NCBI GenBank assembly: GCA_009760855.2
Contig: WPIO01000156.1
Span: forward strand, 62,501-82,500
Reading direction: 5' to 3'
Source: Cristatella mucedo
Lineage: Eukaryota; Bryozoa; Phylactolaemata; Cristatellidae
DNA length: 20,000 bases
Position numbers and translations under genes: made by a program. Position 1 is the first letter of the stretch. Each line of letters starts with the position of its first letter. The notes under the pieces were generated by a model that saw only the letters and a program-made list of their open reading frames with translations, was not told the origin of the DNA and ran no database searches. Of the stretch, positions 8,097-16,949 are shown in pieces.

Positions 8097-8157
8097 AAAG
8101 CGCCTAGAGAGAGATTAAGTTCTCTGAGGGCGCTTTATCAAGTGAATTATTATTATT
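8097..8157 (+). other. LINE-A 3'-terminal stem-loop and tail (A2)
   Basis: AAAGCGCC (8097-8104) pairs perfectly with GGCGCTTT (8129-8136), enclosing AGAGA/TCTCT. ATCAAGTGAATTATTATTATTA follows in the form of a TTA-type tail. It is nearly identical to 657-727. Confidence 0.85.
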
Positions 8158-8175
8158 ATATATATATATATATAT
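8157..8175. repeat. (TA)n tract between LINE-A2 and SINE-1b
   Basis: About nine TA units. They are likely the right part of the microsatellite split by A2, and also the AT-rich 3' tail of the reversed SINE-1b. Confidence 0.8.
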
Positions 8176-8303
8176 GTATAATTCATTTGTATAGCGTCCC
8201 CTAAGAGAACTTAATCTCTATTCAGGTGCCTCGGGGCTCGAACCTGCGACCTCAGACAGACCGTGGTCGGGGCGAGCACCTTAACCGCTCGACCGAACCA
8301 GCT
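8175..8303 (-). mobile_element. SINE-1 copy b
   Basis: On the minus strand the copy starts GCTGGTTCGGTCGAGCGG, continues with a tRNA-Leu/Ser-like A box (GTCGAGCGGTTAAGG) and a B box GGTTCGAGCCC (8244-8234). It ends with AGAGATTAAGTTCTCT (shared with LINE-A), ACGCTATACAAATGAATTAT and TA repeats. It is better preserved than copy a. The tRNA part cannot be a working tRNA gene: it has no matching acceptor stem. LINE-A2 lies tail to tail with it. Confidence 0.8.
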
Positions 8304-8372
8304 TGCGTATCTCTCCTGAGCGGCCAATTGCGAGCACAACCTGCGCATCACGTGAGAGACCGGTCTCGGTGG

Positions 8373-8967
8373 CTAGTTCATGAATTGGCATATCCGCGTG
8401 TTCAATTTATAATGACTAGAGAGATCGAGGGCCCTTTTCGGCAGATTTCGATTAGGGCACGGGTTTCCTAATCGAAATCTGCTAAAACGGTGCGTGGGGG
8501 GAGGCTGGGTTGTGGAGGGGAGCGATAAGGAATGACGACGACGGCGGCTGGGGCGGCTGGTCCGAAGGTGGCGCTGGCTGGCTGGTCGGAGCTGCAGAGC
8601 TATTTCGTGGGTGACGCAGGAGCGACTCGCAGACTCGCAGCTCGTGAAGCTGGCAGAGCTGCTGCTTCCGGGGGCGGGGCAGGGCTCGCTCAGTGCCCGA
8701 TCGAGCTTGAGGTCCTTGACCTTTTGAGAGACTGATACGAACTTGCATCCACCCCGTCGGCCGTTCGGGCGGCTGAAAAAGCCGTCGACACTTGCCGCTG
8801 CCCTGTCATCTGAGCTAAGGCGTGCAAGGACAGGCGCCAGGCAGCTAATCAGAACGGTCACGTGCTCTTGAGGGGTTTCTCGATTGTGCAAGTACTTATC
8901 GAGTCCACCTTTTTGAGGCTGACTTGCCAAAGGCGACTTCTTGATGGCTGTTTGGCCCGCTTGCGCG
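8373..8967 (-). CDS. Possible exon of an unrecognised gene
   Basis: After a fair acceptor (GATTGTTCTGCAG, ending at 8968) the minus strand is open for nearly 200 codons. The first half looks like protein: GGLDKYLHNRETPQEHVTVL, then LISCLAPVLARLSSDDRAAA, then KFVSVSQKVKDLKLDRAL. After about 8690 this frame becomes Ser/Arg-rich, while a second frame becomes Pro-rich (SQPAPPSDQPPQPPSS) and ends at a TAG at 8482, so the true reading may change frame or splice there. I do not recognise a family; a distant likeness to a BESS-type helical motif is too weak to use. No polyadenylation signal is seen downstream. Confidence 0.3.
8441..8482. repeat. Perfect 16-bp inverted repeat (hairpin)
   Basis: GCAGATTTCGATTAGG (8441-8456) and CCTAATCGAAATCTGC (8467-8482) are exact reverse complements around a 10-base loop. 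Imperfect pairing extends outward (CCCTTTTCG against TAAAACGG), giving arms of about 25 bases. Confidence 0.9.
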
Positions 8968-9121
8968 CTGCAGAACAATCGCGAATAATAATATAGTGGA
9001 AACCTAATTCGAAGCGCTCTTCGGAGACGCGTTGCCGATTAAGGAATGTGAATAGGACAGCAGGAGTGACGAACGGAACGTAAGAACAGCTCGCTTTGTT
9101 TTTGCTGGCACATCGTGACAC

Positions 9122-9280
9122 TAAAGGCACGTCGCGGCTGTCATATCGCAGCACTTATGTCCGAGCTTCGCTGGCCCCATATCAAGTGTCGAATTGACTT
9201 ACGTCGTCGGCGCGGTCGCTTCACTCTCTCACACAAGCCAGCCTATCCGACCTCCTCACCGCTCCAATGTGCCCGTCCTG
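9122..9280 (+). mobile_element. Diverged LINE reverse transcriptase remnant
   Basis: In frame from 9115 it reads RRGCHIAALMSELRWPHIK, matching the LINE-A block [19 protein letters not shown]. An AGCCTATCCGACCT stretch later matches the AGCCTATCTGTCAGAT of A2. It is much more diverged than the other copies and is either an old LINE-A copy or a relative. Confidence 0.45.
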
Positions 9281-9331
9281 GTTCGACCCGCCCCCTCCGC
9301 TTCCGGTCGTCCTGCTGTTCCTTAAGCTGCA

Positions 9332-9943
9332 TTGAAATCACATGCATTGGTCACAAGGTTTTTCCTGAGCGTCTCGCATCTCGCCTGGGCATCACTGGCA
9401 TTGCACTGCAATGGTTCAGGGCCTATCTCAAGATCATCCGAGGAGCCACTTAAGTACGGTATACCTCAGAGCTCTGTGCTCGGCCCGCTCCTTTCCGCAG
9501 TTTATACTCTCCCTCTTTCCGATGTTATCGCAGAGCACTATCTAGGCTTTCACTTCTATGCGGATGACACTCAGTTGTACCTTTGCTTTTATCCCTTCCA
9601 GCCCTCGAGAACGTCGAATTATCTACACACCCTTGCTGCATGTATTGATGACTCCCGCATATTAATCGCAGCAAAATTTCTTAAATTGAAAGAGAACAAA
9701 ACCAACTTACTATTTATGGGCAAACTGAGTGAGATTCAGAAATTAGAAAACCAGAAGCTCAAAATCAGCTCCGCCAGCATATCTTTTGTTGAATCTGCAC
9801 GTAATCTGCGTGTCCTGTTTCTGAGTGACCTTTCACTAGATGCCCACATCAGCTCCACAGTCAAGTCTGATCACTTTCAGCTACATAACATTGCTAAAAT
9901 TCCTTCTACTTTGGCAGGGATAAAAAAATACCAGCTGATTTAA
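9332..9943 (+). pseudogene. Reverse transcriptase fragment (LINE-A3)
   Basis: The fragment contains PLKYGIPQSSVLGPLLSAVY, the catalytic FYADDTQLYLCF and SARNLRVLF. Relative to A2, PQGS has become PQSS and the segment between WFR and PLKYG is deleted. The reading ends inside SINE-2a. It is non-functional. Confidence 0.85.
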
Positions 9944-10352
9944 CAGCCACTATTTGCATAGCGACAGAAAAGTCTTTACGGCTATCACCACCGCTTGCAG
10001 CGGCGATAAAGGATCGCCCACCGCAGGATTCGAACCCACGACCTCAAGACCGAGGTCATGAAAAGCAACCACCTTACCTAGTGTGCCATCACGGCACACT
10101 AGGGATAATACATCCAAATGGGTCCATGCATTTGTGGCTTCCCGTCTCGACTTGTAACTCACTGCTTGCTGGTGTCCACGCCTGTGCAATTAGGCATTTC
10201 AAATTGGTGCAAAACTCTGCAGCTAGGATTTTTTTCGTAAACGTCGAAGTTGCCACATCACACCACTTCTCACCGACCTACACTGGCTCCCAGTCAAGCA
10301 GCGTACCGAATTCAAGGTTCTGTCACTTACTTTTAGTCTATTACTTTTAGTC
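9340..10352 (+). mobile_element. LINE-A copy A3, split by SINE-2a
   Basis: The left part (9340-9923) matches A2 from the end of motif A through the YADD region to AACATTGCTAAAATTC. The right part (10109-~10340) resumes at GGGTCCATGCATTTGTGGC and breaks off at CACTTACTTTTAG, before the end of the ORF. A ~45-base internal deletion near 9430 removes the segment before the PQGS motif. There is no 3' tail. Confidence 0.85.
9924..10100 (-). mobile_element. SINE-2 copy a (177 bp, with 8-bp target-site duplication)
   Basis: It is flanked by AGGGATAA at 9916-9923 and 10101-10108. On the minus strand it begins AGTGTGCCGTGATGGCACACT, has an A-box-like GGCACACTAGGTAAGG and a B box GGTTCGAATCC (10036-10026), then a ~95-base tail unlike LINE-A, ending GCTGGTATTTTTT. 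It interrupts LINE-A3. The 3' T-run is unusual for a SINE and may act as a Pol III stop. Copies b (15967-16142) and c (19468-19644) align over the full length. Confidence 0.85.
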
Positions 10353-10549
10353 AGAATCGTGAATAATAGCTAACCGCCATAGTTTATTTGCTTTAGCTCA
10401 CGCCGCTGTTGCAATAACTCGTGTAAAGTCTACCAACGGCCGTTATTCAGGTCCGATTAAAATTCAAAGGGGCAGCGTCTGCCGATCTACTTACATGCCG
10501 ACTAGAATGCAAGCCACTTAATAGGCGTCACGCAGTTAAAGGAGAGTCT

Positions 10550-11250
10550 CTTAAATTTCACCTGATAAATGTCCGTTCGCTAAAATCCGAAAGGTTACTA
10601 ATTCGCGATCAGGCTGTCCAGGAGAAGCTTGATGAGTTTCTGCTTACCGAGAGGTGGATGATGCTGTGACTAGATATCTGTATATCTGAGACCGTCCCAC
10701 GCGAGTTCTCATTCTTTCACTCCATACGATCCGACAAGATTTTCGGCGAAGTTGCTGTTGCTGTCCGTGAAAAAATCGCATCATCATCATAGACATCGTC
10801 TTTCACATTTGTTAGATACCGAACTCCTTCTGGCTGTCTAAACTTGTCTAACTTGTCGAGTTTTCGGAGTTCCTCACTTTAAAATGTGCGTGTTACCGGC
10901 CATCAATGCTTGCCGGGGACTTCAGCATTCACGTTGACAACCCTAGCAACAGCCAGGTCTCCTGTTTTCTTGACTGACTGGAGAACGTTTGCTAGGTCTA
11001 ATGCTTCAAACATGCCACTCACGTTGGTTTCCATATCCTGGATCTCGTGCGCCCTCTGACGCTCTCTGGTCAAGGACGATGAGGCGTTCGGTGTTGTTTA
11101 CTGTTAATGCTCTGTTGCACGTGCAGGGTAACATCGAGTTTTCCCAGTGACGTTGCTTCAAAAGAATTGAACAAGACAAATATTTTGAAACCTGTATGTG
11201 AGGCAGATCTTCTTGATCTGCACTCAGCTTGACCGACAGCCAGGGTATGT
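10550..11250 (+). pseudogene. Decayed APE-type endonuclease domain of LINE-B1
   Basis: Fragments in several frames match the LINE endonuclease order. FHLINVRSLKSERLLIRDQ (from 10553) carries the first catalytic Asn, FLLTERW the Glu, LAGDFSIHVDN (10909-10941) the Asp/Asn pair, and THVGFHILDLV (~11017-11052) the late strand. The enzyme nicks target DNA to prime reverse transcription. Stops and frame changes interrupt it, and the last SDH motif is not visible. It is dead, but it shows that the family encoded an APE-like endonuclease. Confidence 0.65.
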
Positions 11251-11840
11251 GACACTTAGGAGTGCTCACGACGAGCATGCTTCTTCTGTACATTTTCTCA
11301 GTGAACAGAGCCGTGTAGATTATTTTTAATTTCACAGAAGAAGCTTCAAAGGACGCGCGGTACTAAGCTGTGGCTTGAAAGCCGTTTTAGGAAGTCCGGG
11401 TCTGATGAAGATCTAGTCGGTGTCAAAGACTTCTTTTGGGTCTAAACCTGAAAGCTTAGAAAAGCCAGGGCTTCATTTTCACTCACAGACTTTAAACATG
11501 CCAGTCAGATCCAAAACAGATTTCTAAGTGGCTAAACTACTTGCTGGCTTATACTAAGAAGTCTTCCTCCCCAGATATGAATAGCTCAGCTGAAACTTTT
11601 TTCAACCTTCTTCACTGCAAAATTATGCAGATTCGTGCCTCAATAAATCCCCATCCGACTAAAGCAATTGCTGGATCGCAACATGTGACCTTCTTTGAAA
11701 GTTTTTACGAGGCTACTGTATGCGATGTGGCTACTTTAATAAGATCTAGTAAAGAGAGTTAATCTCCTGAAGACCCTGTACCATCATCGCTGTGGTCTTC
11801 ACGGGCAAAAAAGTTAGCCCAGCCATTAGCGATATTTATA

Positions 11841-13450
11841 ATGCTTCTCTGTAAAATGGTTGTACCCAAGATTTGTAATGCTTCTTTTGGAAAAGAGGCC
11901 GTCCCCAAGTCCTTCAAATCGGCAATCGTTAGACCTATTCTTAAAAAGCCTGGATTAGACACAGAGGTCCTAGCAAACTATCGTCCAGTTTCCCTTCTTC
12001 CGTTCTTATCAAAGATTCTTGAAAAAATTGTTGCTAAGCAGCTAGTTGAACATATTGAAAATAATGGAATGTCAGAAACATTTCAATCAGGTTTCAAGAG
12101 GCAGCACTCTACTGAAACTGCTCTCCTCCGTGTTAACAGCTATATTCTACGTGGCAACGACGACGGGAATGTCACTGCCCTAGCTCTGCTAGATCTGTCT
12201 GCTGCCTTCCACACCTTGATCACGAAGTTCTGCTTGAACGATTGAGAACAACGATCGGTCTGGCAGACGAAGCACTGGCGTGGTTTAAATCATACTTATC
12301 TGATCGTGTTCAATCCGTGTGGTGTGGGGGTCAGGTCTCAGACATGAGAAGGGTCACCTGTGGAGTCCCTCAAGGGTCTGTACTTGGTCCCTTGCTGTTC
12401 TCAATTTATACGCAACCTCTGGGAAAAGTGATTAAGGTCCATGGAATAGGATATCACTTCTATGCTGACGATACTCAGTTGTATTTGTCATTTAAACCGT
12501 CGGAATCTGCTGCAGCAACTGAGAAACTGAATGCTTGCCTTGCCGATATTCGATCCTGGATGTCAGAAAACTTCCTGAAATTAAATGACGATAAAACCGA
12601 ACTGCTTCTCATAGGACACCCTAAGCGTGTGGCTGGATTAAAAGGCTTTGCTATTCTAATAGTTGATGCTATTGTGCGACCTTCACCACGTGCTCGTAAT
12701 TTAGGTGTCGTGTTCGACAGCTGCCTCAATTTCAAAAGCTTCATTCAGAAGACTGCCTCTACAGCTAGCCATCACATCCGATCCCTATCCAAGATTAGAA
12801 GCTGTCTCCCACAGTGGCTTGTAAAAAATTTAACTAGCTCTTTAGTTCTGTCTCGGCTTGATTATTGTAATTCCCTTTCGGCTGGGCTACCAAAGAAAGC
12901 TATTATGCCACTACAGCGGACTATGAATATGGCTGCAAGGCTGGTCTTCAAGTCCCAGCGGTTTGAGCACGTGTCACCTTTGCTGGAAGAGCTAGGATGA
13001 TTGCCGGTTGAGCAAAGGATACAGAGCTAAGTTCTTATGCTGACCCACAAGGCCCGCCACGGCTTGGCTCCTTCATACCTAGCTGAACTGCTGCATCAGT
13101 TTCAGCCTGTTCGCGCCCTCAGGTCCTGTGTGGACAATAAATTAGCTGTCCCATTCCTCCGCTTAAAGACAGTTGGCGAAAGAAGCTTTAGCTCTGCGGG
13201 TCCTAGACTGTGGAACTCGCTTCCACAATTCTTACACAACGACAACTACTCTCCAACTGCCGACTATGGCTCATCCTTTTCAGCGGTCCTAAGCTGCTAC
13301 TTCCATGCTACTCACTACCTCAACTGCTCTCCTTACTCTGCCATGCTTCCCACTTTCTCTTTGTTGTGTGAGACGAAGTCTGTTGGCTATCGAATGCGTA
13401 CCGAAAGCCGCTTAGGCTGTGAGTGGGCTATACAAAACTCTCCTGCGTAA
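11841..13450 (+). pseudogene. LINE-B1 reverse transcriptase, broken by a frameshift and stops
   Basis: The first part (to ~12210) carries [51 protein letters not shown] and LLDLSAAF. A small deletion near 12215 shifts the frame at the conserved DTIDH motif. The second part (12242-13000) carries CGVPQGSVLGPLLF, the catalytic YHFYADDTQLYL and RARNLGVVFDSCL. A TGA replaces a conserved Trp codon at 12998 (B2 keeps TGG), and a TAA at 13027 replaces AAG/CAA-type sequence. The C-terminal part (13037 on) ends with the block RSFSSAGPRLWNSLP. No active protein is expected. Confidence 0.88.
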
Positions 13451-14250
13451 CACCCACATGGTTTTTATGACTTTGTGGAGTTACTGACGGAGATACAAGT
13501 CCTTCAAATCAGCCATCGTTAGACCGATATTTAAAAGGCTTAAATTAAATACAGATTTCCTTTAAATTATCGCCCAATTTATTTTTCCTCTTTAGTTTCT
13601 TGTGCAATATTTTTGAAAAAAATATCGCTAAGCAGCTGGTAGCCACATTGAAAAGAATGAAATATCAGACAAATTTCAATCGGCGGTCAAGTTGCAGCAT
13701 TCCAATGAAACTGCTCTCCGCCGTGAACCAACGACATCCTATGCAGCAACGATGACGGGAATGTCACTGCCCTAGCGCTGCTAGATCTATCAGCTGCCCT
13801 CGCCACTATTAATCACGGTATCGTACTTATACGATTGAGAACAGCAATCAGTCTGGCTGACGAGGCGCTGGCGTGGTTTAAATCGTACTTGTCCGATCAT
13901 ATTAAATCCGTCTAGTATGGCGGTCAGATCTCATCTACTTGACCTGTCTAGGAATCCCACAAGGGTCTGTCTTCGACCATTTGCTGTTCTCCATTTGCAT
14001 TCGATCTCTTAAAAAATTGATTCGGCCCTTGGAATAGGCTACCACTTTTACGCTGAGGATACTCAGCTCTATTTTTGGCACTTAAAGCTTCGCAATATGC
14101 TGCGGCGACTGATAAACTGAATGCTCGCATTTAAGACATGTGACCCTGAATGTCGGCGAATTTCCTTAAAATAAATGACAATAAAAGCGGAACTGCTACT
14201 TGCATGACACCACAGGCGTGTGTCTGGACTAGAAGGCTTTTCCTTTCAAA

Positions 14251-14529
14251 TTGATGATGCCGTTGTGCGACCATCGAAATCTAGGCGTCATCTTCGACAG
14301 CTGCCTAGATTTTGAAGGCTTCGTTAAGAAGACTGCTCCCGTAGCTACCTATCAATTCCAATCCCTATCTGAGATTCGAAAATGTCTTCGGCGAGGGGCT
14401 TGCAGAGAATTTCACCAGCTCCTTAGTTTTGCCTCGGCCTATTGTTCCCTTTTTGCTGGGAAACCAAAAAAAGTCACTAGCTGCAGGCCACTGCAGCTGG
14501 CTACGAATATGGCTGCAAGGCTAGTTTAA
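14251..14529 (+). pseudogene. Reverse transcriptase fragment (LINE-B2)
   Basis: RNLGVIFDSCLDFEGFVKK and a tail ending NMAARLV match B1 (RNLGVVFDSCL...NMAARLVF). The surrounding B2 sequence has lost frame. It is non-functional. Confidence 0.75.
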
Positions 14530-14621
14530 AAATACCAGGTATTTGACCGTGGGTTTTCTTTGCTGAAAGAGCTTATATGGCTGCCGGTTGATCTACGAAT
14601 ACGGAGCAAGGTTCTTATGCT

Positions 14622-15592
14622 AGAAAATATCTTACGAGTTAAAGGAAATACTAACTTACTAGTTATGGAAAAACCAAGTATGATTCAGAAATCGGAGGCT
14701 AACATTCGAAATTGGCTCTGCCAGCGTATTTCCTGTTGAATCTGCCCGAAATGTAGGTGTCATATTCCAAAGTGACCTTCTTTAGACGACCACACCAGCT
14801 CCACAATCAAGTCGGCCTACTTTCAGCTACATAACATTGCTAAAACTCGGGCTTGTTTAGATAAAGAAAGCACGTCTAAGTTGGTCCATGCATTCGTGAC
14901 ATCCCGTCTCGACTTCAGCAACTCACTGCTCGCTGGCATACCGGCATGTGCAATCAGGCGCTTACAGCTAGTGCAAAGCTCTGTAGCTAGGCTTATCTGT
15001 CGTAAGCGTCGCAGTTGCCACGTCACACCACTTCTCACCGACCTGCAATGGCTATCAGTCAAGCAACGGATTGACTTTCAAGGTTTTTCGATCACTTTTA
15101 GGTCCCTTCATTCTTTGGCTCCAGCCTATCTCTCAGACCTATTCCCCCCCACCAGGCCAATCATAGTAACATCCGCTTTTCGGAAACTAACTGTTTACCT
15201 ATACCTCGTGCAAACTTCAAATCCTTCAGAGACCATGCATTTAGTTTGTATTTGCTCCCAAAGCCTAAACCACACTCTCGACTTGCGTCATGACTTCCCT
15301 GACTTGGCCACATTTAAAAACAAATTAAAAACGCACCTATTTATGACAGCATTTAGTGGGTCCCTGTGATTCGTCTTTTATGTGCCTTCGCGTGCTGACA
15401 CTGTGCATGCTGCCACTGGCCAAACTTGCATGCTGACCCTGCGCTTGTGCACCCATAACCATGTTATTCGCATTGTTTGTCAAGCGTGATGCCACTCACC
15501 TTTCGATCTTGTTTTCTTTGCGGCAAATGTAAATCGCCTCGGAAGAGATTGACTTCTCTGAGGGCGTTTTATCAAGTGTATTATAATTATTA
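14622..15592 (+). mobile_element. LINE-A copy A4, inserted in LINE-B2 with a 7-bp target-site duplication
   Basis: TTATGCT occurs at 14615-14621 and 15593-15599, exactly where the LINE-B2 sequence breaks and resumes. The insert matches A2 from ACTAACTTACTAGTTATGG to the 3' tail, with the stem-loop partly decayed (AAATCGCC...GGGCGTTTT) and a TTA-type tail. It is a clear 5'-truncated LINE insertion. Confidence 0.9.
14881..15369 (+). pseudogene. Reverse transcriptase C-terminal fragment (LINE-A4)
   Basis: [26 protein letters not shown] and the end block THLFMTAFSGSL match A2. Between 15120 and 15290 the frame drifts (indels), so the [12 protein letters not shown] block is scrambled. It is non-functional. 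Confidence 0.8.
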
Positions 15593-15775
15593 TTATGCTG
15601 ACGCATAAGGCACGCTCTGGCTGGGCTCTTTCATACATAGCTGATCTGCTGCACCGGTTCGTTCTCCTCGCGCCCTCAGATCATGTGCGACAATTTATTA
15701 GCAATTCCTTCCCTCGCTTAAAGACCGTTGGTGACAGAAGTTTTGCTCAGAAGGTCCTGGTTGGTGGAACCCAAT

Positions 15776-15846
15776 TAATAATAAAAATAATCGTGCACTT
15801 GATACAGCACCCTCAGAGAACTCAATCTCTTTCTATGCGCTTTAAA
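15776..15846 (-). mobile_element. LINE-A5, ~70-bp tail-only insertion
   Basis: On the minus strand it reads AAAGCGCATAGAAAGAGATT then GAGTTCTCTGAGGG and ends in a TTATTATTAATT tail. Only the 3' stem-loop and tail of LINE-A are present, inserted inside LINE-B2 between blocks matching 13205 and 13225 of B1. Confidence 0.65.
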
Positions 15847-15966
15847 TTTCCGCGATGTTTACGCAATGACAACTACTCTTTTGATGCTGACTAGGGCACA
15901 ACCTCTTCCTCCGTCCTAAGCAACTCCCACGCTAATCTTGACCTCAACAGGTCTCCTGATTGAAAA

Positions 15967-16142
15967 GAATACTAGCTGGTTTAACAGTCTCTATTTTATA
16001 GCGGTAGAAGAGCCTTAAAGGCTATCACCACCGCTTGCTACAGCAATACTGGATCGCTCTCTGCACGGTTCAAATCCACTGCTTTGGGACCGAGGTCAAG
16101 CCTAAGAGCTAATGCCTAACTTAGCGTCCATTCACGGCTCTT
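15967..16142 (-). mobile_element. SINE-2 copy b, inside LINE-B2
   Basis: It aligns with copies a and c: tail GTCTCTATTTTATAGCGG, the conserved GGCTATCACCACCGCTTGC, a weakened B box GGATTTGAACCG (complement of 16066-16077) and the tRNA-like head ending at CACGGCTC. Possible diverged target-site duplication: ATTGAA (15959-15964) and ATTCAA (16144-16149). It is the oldest-looking of the three copies. Confidence 0.75.
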
Positions 16143-16304
16143 CATTCAACCATGCTTCTCAATTTCTCTTCTTTGCGTGAGAGGAAGTCTGTTGGCTAAC
16201 GAATGCGTACCGAAAGTCACTTAGGCTGTGAGAGCGCTCTACAAAACTGAGCTGCTAACACCCCCGTAGTCTTTGTGGCTTAGCGTAGTTACAGTCGGAG
16301 ATAC

Positions 16305-16949
16305 TTTATGCTGCAATATGAGGAGTGAGTACCAACTACTGAGGAAAAATGAATGATGGAAGTTATATATTGCATTCGCCACAGCAGCAAGCAAGCCTAG
16401 TTGGAGAAATAAATTTGCGCCACAACTACAAGCGGCATCTTGTACTCGCAGAAGGGTGCGTCATTCTGAATTTGAAAAATTAAGAGGAACTGGTGACTTA
16501 ATCGGTCAGGTTGGCACAGCTTCTTACGATAGTTTTCCGTTCTGCTCCTTAATTAGTTCTGATAATAACGACTAGATATGAATTTCGTGCATCTTGAAAT
16601 GTTTGTCAGCTTGGGCATCAAACATCAAGCGTGATTGTTAACCTTAAGTCTCTTTGACATTAAATCTGTCCGCAGCTGAATTTCGTCCTCCGCTCTCTGC
16701 TTCGTTTCCAAACATCAAACCTCCGCAATGTGCTGTGCTACGACATGCGGCATTTGAGAAAACCCTTAATGAGTTTTGCACCTCTGAATTAACGCCATAC
16801 AAATCACCACCAAACACCTTCAGTTAAGCTGAAATAAAGAAAGAAAGAATAAATAAACGTAAGGTTAACAAGACCGAAAAAAACTCGCGACTCACTGCCC
16901 ATGGCAGGGCCATAAAATATGACTACTGTTTGTCGCATTAGTGCATTTT
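16305..16949. other. Unique AT-leaning region, no gene seen
   Basis: I find no convincing ORF or repeat. An A-rich stretch with AATAAA-type hexamers (16831-16858, AAATAAAGAAAGAAAG then AATAAATAAA) could be a polyadenylation region or the tail of an old retrocopy. Confidence 0.4.

Larger units (their letters stand above)
5861..8157 (+). mobile_element. LINE-A copy A2, 5'-truncated but well preserved
   Basis: This is the best LINE-A copy in the window, about 2.3 kb. It begins within the linker between endonuclease and reverse transcriptase (the endonuclease is missing) and runs through the reverse transcriptase, 3' UTR, stem-loop (8097-8136) and TTA tail. TA repeats flank both ends, so any target-site duplication is hidden in the microsatellite. 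5' truncation is usual for elements integrated by target-primed reverse transcription. It belongs to the L2/CR1 side of the Jockey-type LINEs by its FYADDTQLYL and SARNLGVIF motifs. Confidence 0.92.
8304..9121. other. Unique region with a hairpin and a possible exon
   Basis: This is a moderately GC-rich stretch between retroelements. It holds the inverted repeat at 8441-8482 and the possible minus-strand exon at 8373-8967, both entered separately. Nothing else is evident. Confidence 0.4.
10353..13496 (+). mobile_element. LINE-B copy B1, near full length but decayed
   Basis: A second LINE family, distinct from LINE-A but also L2/CR1-like. It contains an endonuclease domain (~10550-11250), a linker (~11340-11830), a reverse transcriptase (~11840-13240), a 3' UTR and a 3' stem-loop ending GGAGATAC at 13496. 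The exact 5' limit is uncertain; I place it after LINE-A3. Its 3' end touches the first base of copy B2. Many stops and frameshifts show that it is old. Confidence 0.85.
13497..16304 (+). mobile_element. LINE-B copy B2, 5'-truncated, carrying three insertions
   Basis: It starts at AAGTCCTTCAAATCAGCC, equal to 11911 of B1, directly after the 3' end of B1. It runs through a decayed reverse transcriptase, is split by LINE-A4 at 14622-15592, resumes at ATGCTGACGCATAAGGC, is split again by a tiny LINE-A piece (A5) and by SINE-2b, and ends at GGAGATAC (16304). Its coding sequence is full of indels; the YADD region reads as YGVPQ/FYAED-like debris near 14038-14075. Confidence 0.85.

Noticed and set aside
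8234-8303. tRNA gene suggested by A and B boxes (also at 9990-10100 and 4290-4355)
   Set aside because: There is no matching acceptor stem or clean anticodon arm, and each is joined to a repeated tail, so they are SINE heads.
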